This document shows, one piece after another, positions 1 to 11,000 of a stretch of 64,000 bases of DNA (the first letter of the stretch is position 1; every line of letters starts with the position of its first letter). The position numbers were made by a program, and so were the translations under genes. Origin of the DNA: Asterias rubens (taxonomy: Eukaryota > Echinodermata > Asteroidea > Forcipulatida > Asteriidae); assembly GCF_902459465.1 (NCBI RefSeq), contig NC_047068.1:8742001-8806000 (forward strand). Direction: 5' to 3'. The notes under the pieces were generated by a model. It was given only the letters and a program-made list of their open reading frames with translations. It was not told where the DNA came from and searched no databases.

Positions 1-523
1 CTTTTCAGAACCAACACTATTCTCATAAAGAGATTTAAAATATGGTGCTACCGCAATCCTCAGGCTCTCCAACCAAGCAACGTTTGAAATCCCCCTTATA
101 ACTTCAAATTTTTGCGAGAAAAAATACATGTAGATAAGTTAGAGCACCTTAAAACAAAACGATTATGCTCCCCTGAAAAATAAATAAAACACAGGCACAA
201 TGCGTCCCACCGTTACAACACGTGGTCTGCCCCCCCTATAATGCCTGACCCCACCCCCACCCTCCCCCTTGTCCCCGAGACAGAAATACGGGGTAAGCCG
301 TTGTAACAGTAGAGATAATAATTATTAAGCAGGGCAAAGTATAGGAGCCAATGACCAGGCTAGCTCGGTAAGTGACTTGAGTTCATTACTATAGGCCCCT
401 AACGTGTAGGCCTTTTCTGTAAAGCTAGAACGAAACTCGTTGCATGAACACACGCGTTTGAAGTCGTCCAGTGCACTGTGTACGTTTTTAGCGCGGGGAA
501 CTGTTTTGTTGGGGGTTCCAACG

Positions 524-1777
524 ATGTCTTTACATGGGTTTGGTAACCAAACTTTCCAGGGCCTCCCATCAGATATGATGACAACCGACATATGGATAAC
601 GCTTGAGGGGAGTTTAACCATGACACAAAATGACACATTTTACGACGGTGAAAATGACGTCAACGGAACCTTTGAGGTGCCTCGGCAAAATGACGAAGAT
701 GTTGGTTTAATTTGGGATACGGGAAAGATAATCATTGCTGTTGTGAGTATAGTGGTATCGACTATCACTGTTATGGGCAACCTCCTTGTCCTGTATGCGT
801 TCTGTGCCGAGCGTCGCTTACGCACCTACACCAATTACTACATCGTAGGTCTGTCTATATCAGACCTTGTTGCAGGAGCATTCACTATGCCCATGTACAG
901 TATATATTGGGTTCTTGGGAACTGGCCATTCGGGGAAGCACTTTGTGATATCTACCTGTATCTCAATCATGCATTTATCCATATCACTGTATTGGGTATC
1001 CTCGTCCTGGCCGTCGATCGCTACCAGGCCGTATCGCGACCCTTGAAGCACCTGCAGAAACGCACGTTGCGTCACGCCAGTGCCATGATCTTCATCTCGT
1101 ACGCGATCCCGTTCTTCATATGGTTACCGTACACTATTCTCTGGCCGTACTTTGTCGGTGAACGTCGCATAACTCCCGGTCTGTGCTTTCCTCAGTACAT
1201 TAAAGACAGTTTCTTCTTTACCATCTTGGCCCCCATTGTCTTATTCTGGATCCCCTTGCCCATAACATCTGTGCTGTACTGGCGCATCTACATGGTCATC
1301 CGGAGCGCGAGTACCCAACGCAGAGGTCCAGTGATGCTGCAGGAGCTGAGCACGAGCTCGAGCAGAGTCCCGACAGTGACAGGTGATGAAAAAGTCCCGA
1401 ACATAAGCGTGGAAATTTCATCTCAAGACCGAAATCTCAACCCACAGATCTTACATAACACCGACATTGAAAGCAACCAGAACTTAGGTCATGAAAACCC
1501 GGGGTTCTTTCCAGGCGAAGAACAGCAACCAGAACTTCAAAGTAATACTAGACCGTCAACACTCACCACACCCGAGGTCGGTAGCACCAGGTCGGCCCCC
1601 GTCCCTCAGCCCAATCCACAGGTGGGAAAAGACCGAGAGAGCAGCAAGGAAAGCAACAGAGCTACCCGTACACTGACCCTCATCTTCATTGTGCTATTGG
1701 TATCCTCGATACCATGGTCTATCATCGTGCTTATACAGAGCCTCTGCCCGACATGCTTGCCACTTGTTTTGTATCAG
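524..1777 (+). CDS. Muscarinic-like GPCR, first coding exon (TM1-TM6), copy 1
   Basis: Encodes 418 residues of a class A seven-transmembrane receptor, ending in phase 0 at a donor (CAG|GTATGT). The N-terminus has NQT, NDT and NGT glycosylation sequons. TM1 carries GNLLV (about residue 84), TM2 carries ISDLV, TM3 starts at Cys141 and ends in DRY (165-167), the ECL2 cysteine is Cys221, ICL3 is long and polar (about 280-385), and ECL3 has CPTC as in muscarinic receptors. The YFVGER and LYWRIY stretches are characteristic of the muscarinic family. Position 3.32 is Asn148 instead of Asp, position 6.48 is Ser395 instead of Trp, and 6.52 is Ser399 instead of Asn, so classical acetylcholine binding is unlikely (inference). 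I chose the ATG at 524 because it is shared by both copies; the in-frame ATG at 440 is not, since copy 2 has a one-base insertion there. This copy has no TM7 exon of its own before copy 2; it would have to splice across copy 2 to 12139, or it is truncated. Without splicing the frame ends at 1855 with six helices. Confidence 0.85.
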
Positions 1778-2469
1778 GTATGTTGTTTTGTCCAAATAGA
1801 TGTTAAGGGTTTGGGTACTTTTTGTAGACCCAAAACTCAAACGGCAACAGGTTGACATTAATACTGAGAAGACAATGATGGATAGAAAGCTTCCATCAAA
1901 ACATTAATTGCTGGGGTGCTGTAGTTTGTTGTGAAGTATAAAGTGGGACGGACATTATTTTAGCACGTAGCCTACAGCAGATTTACGTGACTCTCGTGCA
2001 AAACATTGCTCTGTGATTTTCACGTCTTTTTCTCTCGAAAAATTGACGACTAATGAATCTTCATTCACGGGCAAAAACGTGATCCACAGGTGTAATTTTA
2101 TGCTATGCACAATAATGTTTGGTTACACCAAGTAAGGATAGATATAGTTTCGATATTATTATTGTTTTTATTTTCAACACCGCAAATATTTGCACAAATA
2201 TTTGCAACATCGCAACTATTATTGCAAAGCTATAATGCGAGTTTTTGTTTTACGACATCGCAAATATTTGCACGAGACATTAATACACGATGTCCCATGG
2301 ATCCGGGCAACCATACGGAATATTTGGGAATCCGGGGTCTGGCTGATGGGACACGTTTTAGTTGCAACGTTTTTCGGATTCATTTCATTTGGTTTGGATA
2401 AACTTGTGTCGTTATTAGTATTGTAAAATACAATTACGAAGTAGTCCGTGGATTTGCAACTGTCACTGC

Positions 2470-2653
2470 CTAGACTTGACTCAAGTCCCAATCCCGTCAC
2501 AGAAAGTAGTAGTTTTCCGGGCCCCAACCTGTTCTGCTTGGCTGCTGCAATAACTACATTTTGACGATGGGGGCGCACTTGTCTTATGTGACTTGACTGC
2601 TGGCGCGTTGTGTTTCGGACCTCACACGATCAAGGGACTTGAATCAAGTCTAG
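2470..2653. mobile_element. 184-bp TIR element with 7-bp target duplication
   Basis: The ends are inverted (CTAGACTTGACTCAAGTCCC on the left; the right end reads CTAGACTTGATTCAAGTCCC on the other strand). TCACTGC flanks it at 2463-2469 and 2654-2660. GPCR copy 2 has the empty site with a single TCACTGC at 7666-7672. There is no coding capacity, so it is a MITE mobilised in trans. A relative lies at 16099-16288. The superfamily is not assignable from this alone. Confidence 0.85.
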
Positions 2654-2710
2654 TCACTGCCCGATATCAGGGTCCAATTTCGTGCCTCTATTTAACACGG
2701 AATAAAGTGC

Positions 2711-3064
2711 TTAAAGGCACTATACATGTTTGGTAATTGTCAAAGACCAGTGTTCTCACTTGGTGTATCCCATCATAACCATAAAATAACAAGCCATGTG
2801 AAAAATTGGGCTCAATCGGTCATTGAAGTTGCGAGAAAATGATGAAAGAAAAAACACCCTTGTTGGACGAATTTGTGTGCTTTCAGATAAGAATAAAAGA
2901 CTTCTAGGTGAAAAATTACCTCTTTCTCAAAAACTACGTTACTTCAGAGGGAGTCCGTTTCCCACAATGTTTTATACTATCAACCTCTCCCCTATACTTG
3001 TAACCAAGACAGGTTTTATGATAATAATTATTTTTAGTAATTACCAATAGTGTCCACTGCTTTA
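2711..3064. mobile_element. Family A foldback MITE
   Basis: Family A is a foldback element of about 370 bp. Its termini read TTAA then AAGGCAGTGGACACTATTGG, in opposite orientation at the two ends; it has a central inverted segment and no ORF. I call the direction beginning GGTAATTGTCAAAGACC forward. This copy is forward, has TTAA at its left end, and lies in GPCR copy 1; its orthologous copy in the duplicated unit is at 7722-8099. Confidence 0.85.
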
Positions 3065-3495
3065 TATTTTATTAGAGTATGGAAATAAATGTATTCTTGA
3101 ATTGAATTGAAAATTGCATAGGCCTTGATCTAAATTTATATAGGATTAAAGCAAGCGATCGGAAAGACAATCAAAAGAAAAGGTATTATTATGCCTTTAA
3201 AGCCACCGGATGACTACCCATAAAGACTAACAGGCATACACTTGTTGCTGTCCTCACGACGTTCTAATGGAATTGATTGGGGGGGGGGGGCGGCTTCGTA
3301 GAAATAGTATGACTGGCTCACAGTCCCTTAATTACAATATTTCTTAAATGGCAAACTTCGATTAGAAAATAACTAAGCTTTAATAACCCTTTATTAGTAT
3401 TTAACAAATCACTAAAGTGATGTAAAATTAATGGTAACCTAGATGGGGAGAAAACTACGTTGAACACAATAGAAGCTCATTTAGTGCATCATTGA

Positions 3496-3860
3496 TTAGG
3501 CACTGGACACTTTTTGCAATTACTCAAAATAATTGCAAGCATAAAAATTTACTTGGTATCAAGCAATGAGGAGCTGTTGATATTTTCTATTAAACATTGT
3601 GATAAACCGCTCCCTCTGAAGTAACATTTGGAGAAAGAGGTATAGTTTCACACTCAAACATTGAAATACTTCAGACCTGAAGCCTTTTATTATGCAAATT
3701 AATTTTGTGCAACGAGGTATTTTTTTCTGTCATTATTTTCTTGCAACTTCGATGACCAGTTGAGTCAAATTTTTTCAGAGATTCTTTTTTGTATGCATAT
3801 GTTGAGATACACGAAATGAGACTACTGGTCTTTGACATTATCAATTGGTGGCCAGTGCCT
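3496..3860. mobile_element. Family A foldback MITE, reverse, diverged
   Basis: The left end is GCACTGGACAC followed by AATTACTCAAAATAATT; the right end is the inverse, GGCCAGTGCC. It lacks clear TTAA at either end and has several substitutions, so it is an older copy. It lies between the two GPCR units. Confidence 0.75.
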
Positions 3861-3934
3861 GTACAGATTGTGAAGGCTGTGATGCACCCATTGACTGAGT
3901 CCTTGACGAAGTGGTAAAAATAAATTGAGTCTAT

Positions 3935-4520
3935 AATGCTACTCTCACACTTGGGCGAATATTCTTGCGAATATGGATATTTGAAATTCGCGGTGAATTC
4001 GCCCAAAATTTGCGAATTGATAGTGAATATTTTCACGTTCGCCCTCGGTCACCCCTCGACCTGTCCGAACCAATATGTTACGAATTTTAACGAATGCTTA
4101 ACAATGCTAGCCAATGATTGCCAATGCCTTACAATAGCTTACGAAAGTTGCCAACGCTAACGCACGCTTTACCAACGTTACCAATGGCTACCAATGCTTA
4201 CGAAAATCTACGGCGAATGACTGTCTTCGCAACATTCGCTGAAATTAAAAAGCTCTTCCCAATGCTGTTTCACACTGTTGCGAATAATATTAGAGTGAAT
4301 TTGCTTACGAATGAAAATATTTGACAATCGCTCATACTTCGCAACATTCGCCGTGTCTTCGTAAGCGTTCGTATAAAACTCGGAGCGGTTACCCGTCACG
4401 CCCCATCTCCTTACGAAGATCGGTCAATTTACAAACAGGTTTGTTAATTTCAGCGAATGTTGCGAAGACGGTCATTCGCCTCGACATTCGTTAGCATTGG
4501 TAAGCCATTGTTAAATTCAT
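3935..4520. repeat. Large foldback rich in CGAAT/CAATGC motifs
   Basis: About 34 bases at 4211-4244 recur inverted at 4448-4483, and the flanking stretches rich in CCAATGCTTACGAA continue the inversion outward. The centre holds several further short inversions built from TTCGCAACATTCGC. No gene is seen here. It is probably a separate foldback transposon family; its exact ends are uncertain. Confidence 0.6.
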
Positions 4521-4909
4521 TAGCTTCGATGAAATAATTTAGCTCATACCAATTAGTAAACACAACGGAAACTGTATTTATTCATCATTAATGATGATAT
4601 TGTCGAAAACTAACGCCTTCGCATTTAATTAGTATGAGCATTGAGCCAGATAAAAGCTTTGAAAAGCTATTGTGTCCATTTTATCCTTACAAAAAAATAT
4701 TCGAGAGCCGATTATTGTTCCCAATGGGAGTTTGTACTTTTATACAAACATTACCGAAAGGGTAAAAAATTTTGCATAAATATTAAGCTATCTGTTAAAA
4801 ATATTGAACTACGATTCCAGTTGTTTACTGCAAGAATCTTGAAAAATTGGTTTTCAGAAACTCGGGCGGTGCAGTGACTAGAGGGTTAACATATGGCGCT
4901 CCAACCATG

Positions 4910-7900
4910 CTCCAACCAAGCAACGTTTGAAATCCCCCTTATAACTTCAAATTTTTGCGAGAAAAAATATATGTAGATAAGTTAGAGCACCTTAAAACAA
5001 AACGATTATGCTCCCCTGAAAAAACAAATAAAACACAAGCACATTGCGTCCCACCATTACAAAACGTGGTTCTGCCCCCCCCCCCTATAATGCCTGACCC
5101 CCCCTCCCTCCCCCGTGTCCCCGAGACAGAAATACGGGGTAAGCCGTTGTAACAGTAGAGATAATAATTATTAAGCAGGGCAAAGTATAGGAGCCAATGA
5201 CCAGGCTAGCTCGGTAAGTGACTTGAGTTCATAACTATAGGCCCCTAACGTGTAGGCCTTTACTGTAAAGCTCGAACGAAACTCGTTGCATGAACACACC
5301 CGTTTGAAGTTGTCCAGTGCACTGTGTACGTATTTTAGCGCGGGGAACTGTTTTGTTGGGGGTTCCAACGATGTCTTTACATGGGTTTGGTAACCAAACT
5401 TTCCAGGGCCTCCCATCAGATATGATGACAACCGACATATGGATAACGCTTGAGGGGAGTTTAACCATGACACAAAATGACACATTTTACGACGGTGACA
5501 ATGACGTCAACGGAACCTTTGAGGTGCCTCGGCAAAATGACGAAGATGTTGGTTTAATTTGGGATACGGGAAAGATAATCATTGCTGTTGTGAGTATAGT
5601 GGTATCGACTATCACTGTTATGGGCAACCTCCTTGTCCTGTATGCGTTCTGTGCCGAGCGTCGCTTACGCACCTACACCAATTACTACATCGTAGGTCTG
5701 TCTATATCAGACCTGGTTGCAGGAGCATTCACTATGCCCATGTACAGTATATATTGGGTTCTTGGGAACTGGCCATTCGGGGAAGCACTTTGTGATATCT
5801 ACCTGTATCTCAATCATGCATTTATCCATATCACTGTATTGGGTATCCTCGTCCTGGCCGTCGATCGCTACCAGGCCGTATCGCGACCCTTGAAGCACCT
5901 GCAGAAACGCACGTTGCGTCACGCAAGTGCCATGATCTTCATCTCGTACGCGATCCCGTTCTTCATATGGTTACCGTACACTATTCTCTGGCCGTACTTT
6001 GTCGGTGAACGTCGCATAACTCCCGGTCTGTGCTTTCCTCAGTACATTAAAGACAGTTTCTTCTTTACCATCTTGGCCCCCATTGTCTTATTTTGGATCC
6101 CCTTGCCCATAACATCTGTGCTGTACTGGCGCATCTACATGGTCATCCGGAGCGCGAGTACCCAACGCAGAGGTCCAGTGATGCTGCAGGAGCTGAGCAC
6201 GAGCTCAAGCAGAGTCCCGACAGTGACGGGTGATGAAAAAGTCCCGAACATAAGCGTGGAAGTTTCATCTCAAGACCGAAATCTCAACCCACAGATCTTA
6301 CATAACACCGACATTGAAAGCAACCAGAACTTAGGTCATGAAAACCCGGGGTTCTTTCCAGGCGAAGAACAGCAACCAGAACTTCAAAGTAATACTAGAC
6401 CGTCAACACTCATCACACCCGAAGTCGGTAGCACCAGGTCGGCCCCCGTCCCTCAGCCCAACCCACAGGTGGGAAAAGACCGAGAGAGCAGCAAGGAAAG
6501 CAACAGAGCTACCCGTACACTGACCCTCATCTTCATTGTGCTAATGGTATCCTCGATACCATGGTCTATCATCGTGCTTATACAGAGCCTCTGCCCGACA
6601 TGCTTGCCACTTGTTTTGTATCAGGTATGTTGTTTTGTCCAAATAGATGTTAAAGCCATTGTACACTTTCGGTAAACAGTATTGTCAAAAGGCCCACACT
6701 TCTTGTATCACAACTTATGTAAAATAACAAACCTGTGAAAATTTAGGCCAATCGATCATCGGATTCGGGAGGCAATAACGGGAAAACCCGTCCTTGTTTC
6801 ATTACGTTTCGCCGTGTCATGTCGTGTCCTTAATTCTCGTTATAGAGAATTGATAATTGTTTTAATGTTTTCTCAAAAAGTAAAGCATTTCATGGAATAT
6901 TATTTCAAGAGAAGTCTTTCACCATTACCTTCTGTAAACCCTGTAAGTTATTTGTAAATCTGTGAACTTTTGTTTGTTTCTGTTCCGAAAGTGTATAATG
7001 GCTTTAAGGGTTTGGGTTTTGTAGACCCAAAACTCAAACGTCAACAGGTTGACATTAATACTGAGAAGACAATGATGGATAGAAAGCTTCCATCAAAACA
7101 TTAATTGCTGGGGTGCTGTAGTTTGTTGTGAAGTATAAAGTGGGACGGACATTATTTTAGCACGTAGCCTACAGCAGATTTACGTGACTCTCCTGCAAAA
7201 CATTGCTCTGTGATTTTCACGTCTTTTTCTCTCGAAAAATTGACGACTAAATATGAATCTTCATTCATGGGCAAAAACGTGATCCACAGGTGTAATTTTA
7301 TGCTATGCACAATAATGTTTGGTTACACCAAGTAAGGATAGATATAGTTTCGATATTATTATTGTTTTTATTTTCAACACCGCAAATATTTGCACAAATA
7401 TTTGCAACATCGCAACTATTATTGCAAAGCTATAATGCGAGTTTTTGTTTTACGACATCGCAAATATTTGCACGAGACATTAATACACGATGTCCCATGG
7501 ATCCGGGCAACCATACGGAATATTTGGGAATCCGGGGTCTGGCTGATGGGACACGTTTTAGTTGCAACGTTTTTCGGATTCATTTAATTTGATTTGGATA
7601 AACTTGTGTCGTTATTAATATTGTAAAATACAGTTATTACGAAGTAGTCCGTGGATTTGCAACTGTCACTGCACGATATCGGGTCCAGTTTCTTGCCTCT
7701 ATTTAACACGGAATAAAGTGCTTAAAGGCACTATACATGTTCGGTAATTGTCAAAGACCAGTGTTCTCACTTGGTGTATCCCATCATAACCATAAAATAA
7801 CAAGCCATGTGAAAATTTGGGCTCAATCGGTCATCGAAGTTGCGAGAAAATGTTGAAAGAAAAACACCCTTGTTGGACGAATTTGTGTGCTTTCAGATAG

Positions 7901-8020
7901 GAATACAAGACTTCTAGCTAGAAGTCTTTTAATATTTTAGTTAAAAATAACCTCTTTCTCAAAAACTACGTTATACTTCAGAGGGAGTCCGTTTCCCACA
8001 ATGTTTTATAATATCAACAG
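4910..8020 (+). repeat. Tandem segmental duplication, copy 2 (GPCR unit)
   Basis: Partner of 67-2990. It contains the second GPCR exon, the family D MITE insertion just after the splice donor, and the shared AT-rich intron segment (7010-7670) that matches 1806-2460. It ends within the family A element at 7722-8099, so that element may have supplied the recombination junction (inference). Confidence 0.9.
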
Positions 8021-11000
8021 CTCTCCAATGCTCGTTACCAAGTCAGTTTTTAAGTTAATAATTGTTTTGAATAATTACAAAACGTATACCTTCTTTTAAA
8101 CAAGCCCTGTAAAGTATACCATGGGACAGTATTTCACGGAGCCATGAAATTGAGTCCGGGTTGTTCCGCTTCCGGACCAATAAATAAATAAATAAAGTAA
8201 GGTGAGAATCATTTTATTGACAACCATAATCGGTTTGGTTCGTTATAAACTACATCCACAATGACAAAATACATCACACAAACTATCAAAACTTATTCAA
8301 AGAAAACATTTGTAGCTGAGGTTAGAAAAAGTAACCGTTAAAGGAACATTTCATCTAGGATCACAGGTTAACTTACACGGTCCAATGGTGATGAAAACAT
8401 CCCTTGAAATATTTATGTTTGAAATGTCATATTTGATGATAAAACTAATCGTTTGAAACTAAATTAATATTATTATTATTATTATTTTTAAATCGATGCC
8501 ATGCAAAAAAAAATGTGTAGTTGATTTGTTCCCTATTTTCTTGTGACCCAGATGTAATGGCCGATCGATCTCAAACTTCTACAGGTTGGTCTGTATATTT
8601 ATAATAATGGTGGCTTACATAAAGTGCTATACACTGCAAAAAATAAAGTGCTAATATTACACTGCCCAAAACTGTTTCGTTAGCAAAAAAAATCTGTAAC
8701 GTTCCTTTAGTACTAAAAAATGTCCAGTTATATTACAAGATAAAATGGATTCTTAACTGCTAGTTCAGCCTCTGACACGACACTTTTGATATTATGACTA
8801 TCGCCAGGTGATTTAATTAAAATTATTGCCTGTCACTCAAGATCTACGGGTTAAAGGCATAGGGCACGTTTGGTCGTTTGGTAAGTGTTAAAGACCAGTG
8901 ATCTCACTTGGTGTACTAAAACATGTTATGCTTAAAGGAAAGGTACACGTCTGGTAATTACTCAAAACAAATATTATCATAACATCTTACTTGGTAACGA
9001 GTAATGGAAAGCTGTTGGTAGTATAAAACATTGTGAGAAACGGCTCCCTCTGAAGTAGCGTAGATTTCGAGAAAGAGGTAATTTCTCACTCAAACAATAA
9101 AAGACTTCTAGTCTGAAGTCTTTTATTCCTATCTGAAAGCACACAAATTCGTGTTTTTTCTTTCATCATTTTCTCGCAACTTCGATGACCAATTGAGCCA
9201 AAATTTTCACGGGCTTGTTATTTTATGCTTATTTGGGATACAACAAGTGAGAAGACTGGTCTTTGACAATTACCAAACGTGTACCTTCCCTTTAAAATAA
9301 CGCATCGGTGAAAATGTGGGCCCAATTGGTAATTGGAGTTGCAAGAGAACGAAAATGAAAGGAAAAACACCCTCGGTGCACACAGTTTGTGTGTGCTTCA
9401 CATCAGATGCGTAGTAAAAGAGCTTTATGATGAAGTAGTTTATTATTGGAGTGAGAAATTTCCTTTCTAAAAAAAAATGCGTTACTTCAGAGGGAGCCGT
9501 TTCTCACAATGTTTTATACTATCAACATCTATCCATCAATTGAGTTCGTATGTTTAACTTGTTTTGAGTAATTACCAATTGTGTCCAGTGCCTTTAATAA
9601 AACGTTGTTTGGTCAAACATCAGTCCTACGATTCCCCGCCCACACTTCATTGCACGTTCGTTATGATGGAAAGACTTTTACCTCTTCATATTTGCCAAAC
9701 TGGCTCTCTTCAAACTCTCAAGGGACGTTTATACAAGACTCGTATTTGTTTAACAGTTGTTCTTTTGGGACAATTGCTTTTAGTACAATGTTTTTATTGT
9801 TTTATGTTTTGTGTTGTGCGTATAGAGGCTCCTGTATAATGTTCCATAGTTGCACCTTCATTATTGAACGACTATAAATTCGTTGTTTGCCGCAAGCTGA
9901 CTCTGTTTAGATTTTCAAGGAACTTTATAAGACTCATTATTTGAATCTTTTGTTTTGAACAATATTGTTTATAGTATATTTTATTCGCTGTTTTACGTTA
10001 TGTGTTGCGCATATAGGGAGGGGTTCCTGCATCTTATGTGCCTTATAATGGGTTGATGTGGCTGTTGATGATGCGCCCTTGCATGCCTGCTTCTCGAACA
10101 CGTTGTAGCCGCGTCTTCCGCAATTCAGTTCTTAATTAGCTGCGAGTGAGGATGATTAGCCCCCCATTATTATAAAAATATGTCTCGTATTATAAAAGTG
10201 AGATGGCGCTTGGAGGATTGCACGCTGGAGTGCCTCATCACAGAGATGTGCGTACTTAAGTTTTCAAAATTATCAGACTGGAACGATAATGATTATGTTT
10301 TTAATTTTAATATTAATAATGACGTTATAAGCACTACAGTACAGCCCACCTAAGCCCTGTTTGTTCACTAAAAGGCACTTCGGTGTACTTTTGGTAAATT
10401 TCTCTACAAACATTTTTAGAGACAGCCTCAATGCTGTTTTAGAGAAAGGATTTTTTTTTTTAAATATGAATGATGCACAACAGTACATATACCACTAACC
10501 CATGCTTACAAAATGAATGACCGTGTACATTGTACATTCCATATCATTTCCTGGTAGGCGAGATGATGATTTATATTTTCACTGCGTCATAATTTCCACG
10601 TTTATTCAAGAGTTATACAAAAAAATAACAGCAAGCTTCGAGTAATGCCCCTTTATTCACATCAAAAGTCGATCAAAGTCACCAGTGTAATGTAAAATGT
10701 AAGATAATTATTGGTTCTTCCTTTGGGTTGTGTCCTGCAGGAAATCCAGGCTCATTTCATTTATTGCAAACATTCGCTTAAATTGCTTTTATCTAAATGA
10801 TCTGTGAGCTCGATGAATTTAATCGAAAGGTTTATTGAAAGTGACATTGCAACCGACCGGCTGAATTGAGTGATTAAACAGGAACCGCATCAAATAACAC
10901 ATGGCACTTTTGTAAACATGATGTGACGCGAGAGTCACGCGCGGGAATTTTTTTTTGGGCAACCTTGCGTTGGATTATGATAATAATCAAACCCCGCTGA

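Larger units (their letters stand above)
67..2990 (+). repeat. Tandem segmental duplication, copy 1 (GPCR unit)
   Basis: This stretch matches 4910-8020 almost base for base through the 5' flank, the GPCR exon, the start of the intron and a foldback element. Within the coding exon I count about eleven single-base differences in 1254 bases. Outside the exon there are small indels and two large ones: a 184-bp element at 2470-2653 present only here, and a 350-bp element at 6654-7003 present only in copy 2. Similarity fades inside the foldback element near its right end. A recent tandem duplication is the plain reading, but an uncollapsed second haplotype in the assembly would look the same. Confidence 0.9.

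Noticed and set aside
440-523. Earlier in-frame ATG for GPCR copy 1
   Set aside because: The reading frame upstream of 524 is shifted by a one-base insertion in copy 2, while ATG 524/5371 is shared and opens an N-terminus with glycosylation sites.
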